From Candidatus Methanovirga meridionalis (GTDB lineage: Archaea; Methanobacteriota; Methanobacteria; Methanobacteriales; Methanobacteriaceae), in contig JAITPS010000163.1 in NCBI GenBank assembly GCA_031289325.1, forward strand, positions 1 to 5,163: a stretch of DNA of 5,163 nt, written 5' to 3'. Every line of letters starts with the position of its first letter. Position 1 is the stretch's first letter. The notes under the pieces are model-generated. The model had not been told where the DNA came from. It saw nothing but the letters and a program-made list of their open reading frames with translations, and searched no databases. The position numbers and the translations under genes were made by a program. Of the stretch, positions 1 through 5,144 are shown piece by piece.

Positions 1-10
1 TTAATATTAT

Positions 11-520
11 TTAAGCTATTTTAGCACCTAAAAGAAGATCCACTCCCAATTGATATTCATTATCAGCATTAAAAGTTATTCCTGTTTTTTTAACGAACAT
101 ATAAGTGTAACCACTGCTACCTGAAGATTGCACTATAATAAAATCATTGTCATCTTTTAAAAAACTGTAATAACTTCCACCATATTGTCGTCTAAAATAA
201 TCTTCAGTTTCAGGGTCACTAACAGATATACTACCATCTTTCTTATTATCAATAAAAATATACATACTACTGTTAAAAGTACTACTTAAAATTACATTTG
301 ATGGTGGGTTGAATTTAACACCCATGAAAACATTATTTTGAACAAGGTTTTCATTTTGATTTGATGATGATGTAGAATTTTGATTTGATGATGATGTAGA
401 TACATTATATGTATATGTTTGTTGTTGTGTATTGTTGGCAACATTACCAAATATCCCCACCACCAGAAGTATTGTCACCCCAATAATAAGACTAATAATC
501 ATTAAATTTCCTTTATTCAT
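11..520 (-). CDS. Small membrane-anchored surface protein, function unknown
   Basis: This 169-residue protein is not one I recognise. Residues about 5-27 form one hydrophobic segment (IISLIIGVTILLVVGIFG) after a short Lys-containing N-terminus, so it should be a signal anchor with the rest outside the cell. Residues 28-62 are a low-complexity Gln/Asn/Ser/Thr linker with two perfect copies of STSSSNQN (41-48, 49-56) and several N-x-S/T sequons, such as N29, N39 and N48, which could be glycosylated in a methanogen. Residues from about 64 on form a compact domain rich in Tyr, Phe, Asp and Gly with no cysteine and no motif I can name. The ATG at 520-518 is supported by a GGAGGTT ribosome binding site (complement of 525-531) four bases upstream. 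It lies downstream of the broken gene at 654-1378 on the same strand, separated by a T-rich probable terminator, so it is probably transcribed on its own. Confidence 0.85.
   Translation of the reverse strand: MNKGNLMIISLIIGVTILLVVGIFGNVANNTQQQTYTYNVSTSSSNQNSTSSSNQNENLVQNNVFMGVKFNPPSNVILSSTFNSSMYIFIDNKKDGSISVSDPETEDYFRRQYGGSYYSFLKDDNDFIIVQSSGSSGYTYMFVKKTGITFNADNEYQLGVDLLLGAKIA
353..400. repeat. Two perfect 24-bp tandem copies inside a gene
   Basis: Positions 353-376 and 377-400 are identical 24-mers. They are in frame and encode two copies of STSSSNQN in the extracellular linker of the 11-520 protein. Each unit itself contains GATGATGAT. A multiple of three bases means copy-number change by slippage would lengthen or shorten the linker without breaking the frame. 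Confidence 0.95.
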
Positions 521-524
521 ATTT

Positions 525-531
525 AACCTCC
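525..531 (-). promoter_or_regulatory. Ribosome binding site of the 11-520 gene
   Basis: Read on the minus strand this is GGAGGTT, four bases before the ATG at 520-518. It is a near-full match to the archaeal anti-Shine-Dalgarno and fixes the start. A loosely TATA-like AATAAATAA (complement of 587-595) lies about 70 bp upstream of the ATG and may be the promoter, but that is weak. Confidence 0.75.
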
Positions 532-601
532 ATTAATTAAACTTCAATATTTTGAAAAACTTCTCATCTGGTTACCGTTAACTGAATTATTTATTCTATT
601 C

Positions 602-650
602 TTATCCATTTATCTCTCTATTAATAATGAAATTAATGGATAAAAAAAAA
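602..650 (-). terminator. T-run terminator with inverted repeat downstream of the 654-1378 gene
   Basis: On the minus strand, three bases after the TAA of the 654-1378 gene, there is a run of nine T (complement of 642-650). Runs like this act as intrinsic terminators in Archaea. Nearby, TTATCCATT (602-610) and AATGGATAA (635-643) form a perfect 9-bp inverted repeat with a 24-base loop. The hairpin lies after the T-run in the direction of transcription, so it is not a bacterial-type hairpin-then-T structure. It may protect a 3' end or be an operator for the next gene. Confidence 0.5.
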
Positions 651-653
651 TAT

Positions 654-1378
654 TTAGGATAACAAGGTATCAGAATTATGAATTATATGTTTTGATTGGA
701 TGTTACTACCATCTCTTTTTAATAAATCAAGACCATCACTTATATCAAATTGATCTGAATAGACTTTAGAAGTAGATTTATATTTACCAAAAGAAATGCT
801 GATCTTTTTGTTATAGTATGGACTTGAACTATTACTAAATCCAACAGATTCATCCAAATTACCATAACTCTCAAAAACTACAAATTCAATGTCAGAAGGG
901 ATATTTAAACTTCCACTACCGTTTTGAAAAATAATTGTTTGAGTTTGTCCACCTTGAACATATCTCGAAAGAAAACCAGTTGTAAAAAAATCATCAAAAT
1001 TATAATATGTACCATTATATGTGGTTCCATTAATCACAAGATTTACAATTGGGGTATAGTCATCTTTTGTGAAAAAATGAACTTCAATAGAATCATTTAA
1101 TGGAGCATCTGATGTAACTGTTATTTTATTACTTAAAACATTGTTAATTATATTGCTACCACTGTCATTCTTGGAATTATTTGTATTAAGTCCAATTGTA
1201 AGCATTACTCCAATTGTAAGGAATATACAAAAACATATAACCAATCCTATTGCAATAAGTTTATTATTTTTAATTTTATCTAATAAACTTGAATTCTTTG
1301 ATTCTTTAATATTTAACAGTTCTATAATTTGATCGTGCTAAATCCTTTATCTAATAATTCTTGTATTTTTTTATCCAT
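654..1378 (-). pseudogene. Membrane-anchored Asn/Ser-rich surface protein, frameshifted near codon 14
   Basis: The long open frame (1337-654) encodes a hydrophobic anchor (LIAIGLVICFCIFLTIGVMLTIGL) followed by about 180 residues of exported domain rich in Asn, Ser, Tyr and Phe with at least six N-x-S/T sequons. It has no ATG of its own before the anchor: the first candidate start is a TTG at 1244-1242 inside the hydrophobic stretch. A proper start lies farther upstream in another frame: ATG at 1378-1376 behind GGTGA with a four-base spacer, reading MDKKIQELLDKGFS. That frame stops at TAG 1324-1322, while the main frame opens just after TAG 1340-1338. Adding one base between about 1340 and 1325 would join them as MDKKIQELLDKGFS, then HDQIIELLNIKESKNSSLL and the anchor. 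I read this as one gene of about 241 codons with a one-base deletion, either a real mutation or an assembly error. No canonical slippery heptamer is visible at the junction. The family is unknown to me. Confidence 0.65.
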
Positions 1379-1382
1379 ATTT

Positions 1383-1387
1383 TCACC
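1383..1387 (-). promoter_or_regulatory. Ribosome binding site (GGTGA) of the frameshifted gene
   Basis: The complement reads GGTGA, then AAAT, then ATG at 1378-1376. The distance from GGT to the start codon is six bases, the same as at the proposed ATT start of priS. This site is the main reason to place the real start at 1378 rather than inside the membrane segment. Confidence 0.65.
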
Positions 1388-1428
1388 AGTCAAATTAATA
1401 CCATAGACATTGAAACAATAGCTAATTT

Positions 1429-1641
1429 TTATTTCATTGCTTCAAAAATCTTATTTAAGTTTTGACTCACTATTAAATAGCTAAGTTGAGACATTATTTT
1501 TGCTAAATACAATTTAACCTTTTTTACATTTCGAATATATTCACTTATGAATTTATTTATATTGTTTGTACTGGCTTTTAAATTTTTAATATTAAGTACA
1601 TTCATTCTTATTTTAACTAAAAAGAGAGTTTCTAATAACAT
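1429..1641 (-). CDS. Weak 70-codon ORF, hypothetical
   Basis: This ORF has an ATG at 1641-1639 and encodes 70 residues rich in Leu, Ile, Lys and Asn, likely helical, with no cysteine pair, no clear membrane segment and no motif I recognise. There is no GGAGG or GGTGA before the ATG, and in-frame codons upstream run only to a TGA at 1662-1660. In sequence this AT-rich a 70-codon open frame is unusual but can occur by chance. It lies in the long gap between the minus-strand surface genes and deoC and could be a gene remnant. I list it only because nothing else covers this stretch. Confidence 0.15.
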   Translation of the reverse strand: MLLETLFLVKIRMNVLNIKNLKASTNNINKFISEYIRNVKKVKLYLAKIMSQLSYLIVSQNLNKIFEAMK

Positions 1642-1987
1642 AAGCTTTTTAGAAATTTCTCAAATATTTTTTATGGTCACCAATATTTTGGGTCACTAAA
1701 TATTAGATCATCATTTTCATGTTTTATGAATATTTTATTAATAACCACAAATAATTATTATATTGTATTAATATATATAGTTTTCAATTTTCTTGACTTT
1801 ATATTGATAAAAGAAAATGGAATCAAAAGTTTTAAAATAAATAAAGCACAATTGAAACAACTTTAAAAATTGAATCATTAACTCTCTCTCTCTTTCTCTC
1901 TCTATGGATTATAATAAACCTTAACAACAAAAAATGAGTATTATTTGAGCAAATTTTAGAGTGTGTAAAAAAAGTGTGGAGGTTTTG
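1642..1987. other. Intergenic stretch without a recognisable gene
   Basis: No open frame longer than a few codons stands out here. Visible items are a spaced repeat of GGTCAC (1675-1680 and 1691-1696), each copy followed within a few bases by AATATT; an AT-only TATA-like stretch near 1769-1782; and a pyrimidine dinucleotide tract at 1882-1903. Confidence 0.6.
1882..1903. repeat. CT dinucleotide tract (microsatellite)
   Basis: About 22 bases consist only of C and T in near-perfect alternation, interrupted by one TTT near the middle. It stands out sharply against the A/T-only surroundings. The other strand is an AG purine tract. Such tracts slip readily during replication and can adopt triplex structures; no role is evident here. 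Confidence 0.9.
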
Positions 1988-2083
1988 GTGTTTTATAATT
2001 CATTTTCACGAATCTGTAGAAAAGATACTATTTTCTTTTATAAAGATAGTAAAAGTTATTGTTACACAAAAATCATATTTTAA
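1988..2083 (+). CDS. Possible 31-codon small protein behind a strong ribosome binding site
   Basis: GGAGG at 1978-1982 is followed after five bases by GTG at 1988-1990 and 31 open codons ending in TAA at 2081-2083. The encoded peptide is rich in Tyr, Phe, Ser and Lys, has two cysteines (residues 10 and 25), and no motif I know. An adjacent in-frame TTG at 1985 is an alternative start. The ribosome binding site is as good as that of the 11-520 gene, which argues that translation starts here or once did. It may be a genuine small protein or the surviving 5' end of a decayed gene, since the sequence downstream holds coding-like fragments in other frames. Confidence 0.3.
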   Translation: MFYNSFSRICRKDTIFFYKDSKSYCYTKIIF

Positions 2084-2187
2084 ATACTTAATATATTAAT
2101 ATATAAAAATTAAACAGTTAACTTTATATATGATTTAATATGTAATATCATCTATGATAATAATAGTTTTAAAAAGAGTAGTAAGTA

Positions 2188-2712
2188 ATGCAACAAGTGT
2201 TTAATCCAAATTAAATGATTTTATTGATACTGAGTGGGATATTAGAAAAGTTGTTAAAAATACTTCAACTAAAGAAAAAAAGATGGTTCCATCTAAAAAG
2301 AATGTTTAAATGTTAAAAAACAAATATTTTGAGAATAATAGTTCATATTTATGTTTATTGTGGAAAAATAAAGAATAATGAGGTTGATTGAAGATATGGT
2401 AAAATAGATGTGATTAATTCAAAACATTCATATAGTATAAAATATATAATTTTAAATTAATATTATATCAAAATCAGTATATGTTTATGATGACCATTAA
2501 AGATAGCCGTCTTTGATAAGATGAGGAAATAAAACTGTAACATGGATGATTCTGCAGGTTGTGTTTTCATGTATCTATACTGATTATAAACTGAAGATGA
2601 ACTTAAAGAGGTAATTGATGAAATAGCTTAATAAGAGAAACAAATACCGAAGTTTTTGCCACTCTCAGAACATAAAAAAATAAGTATGGAGAAAATATTC
2701 TCCACTCCACAT
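2188..2712 (+). pseudogene. Coding-like fragments in shifting frames, probable decayed gene(s)
   Basis: Several open stretches on the plus strand follow one another in different frames. ATG at 2188 reads MQQVFNPN and stops. An overlapping frame at 2205-2306 gives 34 codons beginning SKLNDFIDTEWDIRKVVKN. A third frame at 2317-2457 gives 47 codons, including VHIYVYCGKIKNNEVD, then one TGA, then RYGKIDVINSKHSYSIKYI. Farther on, 2622-2672 reads NSLIRETNTEVFATLRT, then after one stop KNKYGENILHST. The residues use a full alphabet with Trp, Cys, Asp and Gly rather than the Lys/Asn/Ile/Phe expected of random AT-rich DNA. I infer one or more genes eroded by frameshifts and stops. I cannot name the family. 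A transposase remnant is possible, but I see no terminal inverted repeats. Confidence 0.35.
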
Positions 2713-2983
2713 AATGCAATAAGTATTTGATTTTAATTTAAAATATTAAATTTTAATTAATATAAATGAATTTAAACTAATATTTTTTAATAATATTTAT
2801 TTTTAAAAAATTATTAAAATTATTTATTAAGAACTTTATCAAAACCATTATAATGAAATTAATAAAAATGTGCTTTTGATAATCAATATTTGTTTATCAT
2901 GATTCCAAAGTTTGAGTGATTTTATTCATTACTTTGGGTATTTTTGAGACATCTTGTTTAATAAAATGAATGGATTGTTAGTA
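2713..2983. other. AT-rich leader region of deoC
   Basis: The first part, to about 2870, is almost pure A/T with no coding signal. After it come a short inverted repeat TGATAA (2877-2882) / TTATCA (2894-2899), a stronger hairpin at 2905-2937, and TTTAATAAA at 2957-2965. That last element is a possible TATA box centred about 23 bp before the ATG at 2984, which would make the deoC transcript leaderless or nearly so. Confidence 0.4.
2905..2937 (+). promoter_or_regulatory. Hairpin upstream of deoC
   Basis: CCAAAGT (2905-2911) pairs with ACTTTGG (2931-2937). Inside it, AGTGA pairs with TCATT with one G-U pair, leaving a three-base TTG bulge and a loop of about six bases. It is followed by GTATTTTTG. 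The shape resembles a hairpin plus T-run terminator or attenuator. It could end transcription arriving from the left, be an operator for deoC, or be part of a leader. No known riboswitch class fits. Confidence 0.4.
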
Positions 2984-3700
2984 ATGATAAATTTTAAATC
3001 AGCAGAAAAATTAGCAAAGGCTATGGAAACTACAAATTTAAAGAATGATGCTAAAAAAGAAGATATGGATAAATTAGTATCTGATGCGATTAAATATGGA
3101 TTTTATTCAGTTGTAGTTAGTCCATACTATCTTAGTTATGTGAAAAAACAATTAAAAAATAGTGATGTAAATGTTGGAACAGTTATAGGATTTCCATTAG
3201 GTTACAATGAAGTTTTAACAAAAGAACTTGAAGCAAAAAATTCAGTATATAATGGAGCAGATGAAATAGACATGGTAGTAAACATTTTAGCTATTAAAGT
3301 AGAAGATTATGATATTGTTAAAGAAGAAATTCAAAGAGTTGTAGATGTTTCTAAAGATACTGTAGTTAAAGCTATTATAGAAACAGGACTTTTAACTAAA
3401 CAAGAAATAGAGAAAGTTTCCTTAATAGCTCAAGAATCTGGAGCAGATTTTATTAAAACTTCAACTGGATTCAATAATGTTACTGGGGCGAAAGCAACCG
3501 ATATAAACATTATCAAAAGAGTCGTGCCTAAAATGAAAATTAAAGCATCTGGAGGCATAAATAATTATAAAACGGCTTTTAGATTATTATCTTCAGGAGC
3601 AGATAGAATAGGAACTTCAGCAGCAGTAGCTATTATTGATGAATTTAATAAAAGTAAAGAGAATTATGAAGAACATTTTGATAAAAAAAGCATAATTTAA
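2984..3700 (+). CDS. deoC: Deoxyribose-phosphate aldolase (DeoC)
   Basis: DeoC is a cytoplasmic class I aldolase that cleaves 2-deoxy-D-ribose 5-phosphate to glyceraldehyde 3-phosphate and acetaldehyde, so deoxynucleoside carbon can enter central metabolism. From the ATG at 2984 the protein is 238 residues, normal for the family. Visible signatures are TVIGFPLG (about 66-73), GADEIDMVVN (91-100, with the catalytic-type Asp96), IIETGLLT (131-138), DFIKTSTGF (155-163, with the Schiff-base Lys158) and IKASGGI (186-192, with the second active-site Lys187). The usual N-terminal DHTNLK reads ETTNLK (residues 15-20). In-frame alternatives at ATG 2966 and TTG 2954 would only add residues not typical of the family, and none of the three starts has a good ribosome binding site. 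No partner nucleoside phosphorylase gene is visible beside it. A T5 run at 3715-3719 is a plausible terminator. Confidence 0.93.
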   Translation: MINFKSAEKLAKAMETTNLKNDAKKEDMDKLVSDAIKYGFYSVVVSPYYLSYVKKQLKNSDVNVGTVIGFPLGYNEVLTKELEAKNSVYNGADEIDMVVNILAIKVEDYDIVKEEIQRVVDVSKDTVVKAIIETGLLTKQEIEKVSLIAQESGADFIKTSTGFNNVTGAKATDINIIKRVVPKMKIKASGGINNYKTAFRLLSSGADRIGTSAAVAIIDEFNKSKENYEEHFDKKSII

Positions 3701-3711
3701 AAGTCAATAGT

Positions 3712-3761
3712 TAATTTTTAAATAAATTAACAAAATTCAAGTAATTTTAAATAAATTAAAC
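3712..3761. repeat. Pair of about 20-bp A/T direct repeats
   Basis: TAATTTTTAAATAAATTAAC (3712-3731) and TAATTTTAAATAAATTAAAC (3742-3761) align with one T missing and one A gained, with starts 30 bp apart. They lie just behind deoC and include its probable T-run terminator. Confidence 0.6.
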
Positions 3762-3850
3762 AGAACTTATGATCCTAATTTTAATATTTTTAAAAATTTT
3801 TTTTATAATTGTTAATTGTTCTTTAAATAATTTATATATTATTATAATTT

Positions 3851-3895
3851 GATTAATAATAAAATGATTAATAATAAAATGATTAATAATAAAAG
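3851..3895. repeat. Three 15-bp tandem repeats (GATTAATAATAAAAT)
   Basis: The units at 3851-3865, 3866-3880 and 3881-3895 are identical except for the last base of the third (G for T). A degenerate fourth unit (GATCAATAATTC) follows. They sit 30 bp before the priS-flanking repeat. An array like this could bind a protein repeatedly at 1.5 helical turns or be a simple slippage product. Confidence 0.9.
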
Positions 3896-3925
3896 GATCA
3901 ATAATTCTTATTTTTAAAAATTGAA

Positions 3926-3980
3926 AATAAATTCTCTTAAGTTGAAAATAAATTTTCAACAGTAAGATATTTAAAAATAA
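3926..3980. repeat. priS-flanking 55-bp direct repeat, left copy
   Basis: This copy matches 5005-5059 at 53 of 55 positions (differences at 3937 T/C and 3962 G/A) with a constant offset of 1079 bp. It contains a perfect inverted repeat, GTTGAAAAT (3941-3949) AA ATTTTCAAC (3952-3960), and then AGATATTTAAAAATAA. A partial extra copy of the left arm, TTGAAAATAAATT, lies 21 bp upstream at 3921-3933. After 3980 the two copies diverge, apart from TGGT. Confidence 0.92.
3941..3979 (+). promoter_or_regulatory. Putative priS promoter: dyad operator plus TATA-like box
   Basis: TTTAAAAATA at 3970-3979 fits an archaeal TATA box. With the usual spacing of about 26 bp, transcription would start near 4000, giving a leader of about 30 bases that contains the ribosome binding site at 4022-4027. 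The dyad at 3941-3960 lies about ten bases upstream of the box, over or next to the position where TFB contacts DNA, so a protein bound there could repress or activate. This is inferred from position and symmetry only. Confidence 0.45.
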
Positions 3981-4021
3981 ATGGTTAATTACAAACATTT
4001 TTCATCCCTATAATTTTATAT

Positions 4022-4027
4022 GGTGAT
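4022..4027 (+). promoter_or_regulatory. Ribosome binding site deciding an ATT start for priS
   Basis: GGTGAT lies three bases before ATT at 4031-4033. The spacing from GGT to the start is six bases, identical to GGTGA before ATG at 1378. There is no comparable site before the ATG at 4088. The out-of-frame ATG at 4020 overlaps this site and leads to a stop after 23 codons. Confidence 0.65.
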
Positions 4028-4030
4028 TTT

Positions 4031-4972
4031 ATTTTCAAACCATCCACTCTTAAAGAAAGAAGACGATACTATCGTGAAGAATGGTCAATGAATGACCTTC
4101 CTGATTTTATAACTGAAAATATTTATAAAAGAGAATTTGGATTTGATCATTATGGACAAGGACCAAATGATAGATATAAAACTTTCTTAAATGAAAGGAA
4201 TCTTAAAAAATTTTTAAGAACAAAAACACCTTTTGCAGCATATATATCTGTTGCTTTTTATAATGAACCGAGACATAGGCAGGATTGGCAAAAATCAGAA
4301 TTTGTAATTGATATTGATGCAAAAGACATGCCTATAAGATCATGTGGTTGCGATAATGTGTGTGAAATTTGTTTAAATGAAGCATTAGAACTTGCAAGAA
4401 TATATATTGATACTTTAAAAGGAGATTTAGGGCTTAAAAATATTCATCTTGTTTATTCAGGGCGTGGATACCATATAAGGGTTCTTGATAAATTTGTTAT
4501 GGGAGAAGAATCAGAGTTTAGAGGTGAAGTTCTAAAATATATTACTGGGGCTGATGTTCCTACGAATGAAATACCTTTAGGTTATACAAATCTTTTTAAT
4601 AATAGATTAGTTCGAAACATTTTTCATATAACTGGTAAAGAAAAAATAGAAGGTATAAATACTAAATTATTAAAAGACATTAAAAAAAATAGGGATAAAA
4701 TAGAAAAAGATGAAAATGGCAATTATCAACTCGGAATATTTAAAGGTGAAATCGGACCAAGACGATATAAAAATCTTTTAGATGGTATTGCAAGAGTTAA
4801 TTTATCTATGGCAGATGGAAAAGTTTCTATTGATTTAAAAAGAATATTAAGGTTACCAAGTTCTCTACATAGTAAAGTATCCATGAAATGTGTTGAAGTT
4901 AAAAATTTAGATAATTTTGATCCTTTTAAATATGCTGTTCCTAAATTTGTTGAAGAGAGAAAAGACAATTAA
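4031..4972 (+). CDS. priS: DNA primase catalytic (small) subunit PriS, probable AUU start
   Basis: PriS is the catalytic subunit of the archaeal/eukaryotic-type primase. With PriL it makes the primers for DNA replication. From ATT 4031 the protein has 313 residues. Visible features are KERRRYYREEW (about 8-18), a typical PriS N-terminus; FVIDIDAKD (91-99) with catalytic Asp94 and Asp96; a zinc-knuckle pattern with Cys105, Cys107, Cys111 and Cys114; SGRGYH (143-148); and VSIDLKRILRLPSSLH (265-280) with the third metal-binding Asp268. With this start the catalytic pair nearly matches Asp95/Asp97 of the Pyrococcus enzyme as I recall it. The first in-frame ATG (4088) would give 294 residues, lose the KERRRYYREEW block and lack a ribosome binding site. 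The frame is open back to a TAA at 3986-3988 with no ATG, GTG or TTG in between. A mutated ATG or a sequence error is the alternative. The gene stands alone here; priL is not in the window. The 55-bp repeat flanks it on both sides. Confidence 0.93.
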   Translation: MFKPSTLKERRRYYREEWSMNDLPDFITENIYKREFGFDHYGQGPNDRYKTFLNERNLKKFLRTKTPFAAYISVAFYNEPRHRQDWQKSEFVIDIDAKDMPIRSCGCDNVCEICLNEALELARIYIDTLKGDLGLKNIHLVYSGRGYHIRVLDKFVMGEESEFRGEVLKYITGADVPTNEIPLGYTNLFNNRLVRNIFHITGKEKIEGINTKLLKDIKKNRDKIEKDENGNYQLGIFKGEIGPRRYKNLLDGIARVNLSMADGKVSIDLKRILRLPSSLHSKVSMKCVEVKNLDNFDPFKYAVPKFVEERKDN

Positions 4973-5004
4973 CTTAATATTTATTTGAAATTCTTAAACA
5001 AGTG

Positions 5005-5059
5005 AATAAATTCTCCTAAGTTGAAAATAAATTTTCAACAATAAGATATTTAAAAATAA
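5005..5059. repeat. priS-flanking 55-bp direct repeat, right copy
   Basis: This is the second copy of the repeat at 3926-3980, beginning 33 bp after the priS stop codon. The inverted repeat is intact (GTTGAAAAT 5020-5028, ATTTTCAAC 5031-5039), as is the TATA-like TTTAAAAATA (5049-5058). If it acts as a promoter in the same direction, a transcript would start near 5079 and leave the window to the right. Confidence 0.92.
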
Positions 5060-5124
5060 TGGTGCGACAGGATAGGGTCTCTATTCTTCATTAATTAAAT
5101 CAGTGAAATATTGTTAAATATTTT

Positions 5125-5144
5125 AATCCCAGTTGTGTGGGATT
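5125..5144. other. GC-richer hairpin near the right edge
   Basis: AATCCCA (5125-5131) and TGGGATT (5138-5144) form a perfect 7-bp stem with a six-base GTTGTG loop, followed by TTCTCCCCAG. An alternative pairing, TGGG (5138-5141) with CCCA (5150-5153), excludes the first. It is too GC-rich to be background here. It could be an RNA leader structure, a terminator or an element end; the window stops too soon to say. No tRNA, CRISPR repeat or open frame is recognisable in 5060-5163. Confidence 0.5.

Larger units (their letters stand above)
3701..4030. other. Repeat-rich intergenic region between deoC and priS
   Basis: No gene is present. In order it holds a T5 run (3715-3719) after deoC, a near-identical pair of about 20-bp A/T repeats at 3712-3731 and 3742-3761, three 15-bp tandem repeats (3851-3895), the first copy of the priS-flanking repeat (3926-3980) with its dyad and TATA-like box, and the priS ribosome binding site. 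An 80-codon minus-strand open frame (3998-3756) reflects these repeats and is not a gene. Confidence 0.7.

Noticed and set aside
1141..1332. Plus-strand open frame of 63 codons
   Set aside because: It is antisense to the membrane-anchor region of the gene at 654-1378; its hydrophobic composition mirrors that gene and it has no ribosome binding site.
1675..1696. Spaced repeat of GGTCAC followed by AATATT
   Set aside because: Two short copies 16 bp apart in a region with no gene start nearby; too short to support an operator.
3756..3998. Minus-strand open frame of 80 codons
   Set aside because: It is read through the 15-bp tandem array and the 55-bp repeat; the periodic peptide (repeated IINHF) is a by-product of the DNA repeats.
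4020..4091. ATG at 4020 as the start of priS
   Set aside because: It is out of frame with priS and ends after 23 codons; it overlaps the GGTGAT site instead of following one. It would matter only if a base is missing between 4020 and 4034.
4726..4968. Minus-strand open frame of 80 codons
   Set aside because: It lies entirely within the 3' part of priS, whose plus frame has clear motifs and family-typical length.
3926..5059. CRISPR array or insertion sequence ends
   Set aside because: Only two copies 1079 bp apart, in direct orientation, with a normal chromosomal primase gene between them; no spacers, transposase or terminal inverted repeats.
5059..5094. Short open frame beginning ATG at the end of the right 55-bp repeat
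   Set aside because: Only 11 codons before TAA, no ribosome binding site, and the left copy has an extra A here that changes the context.
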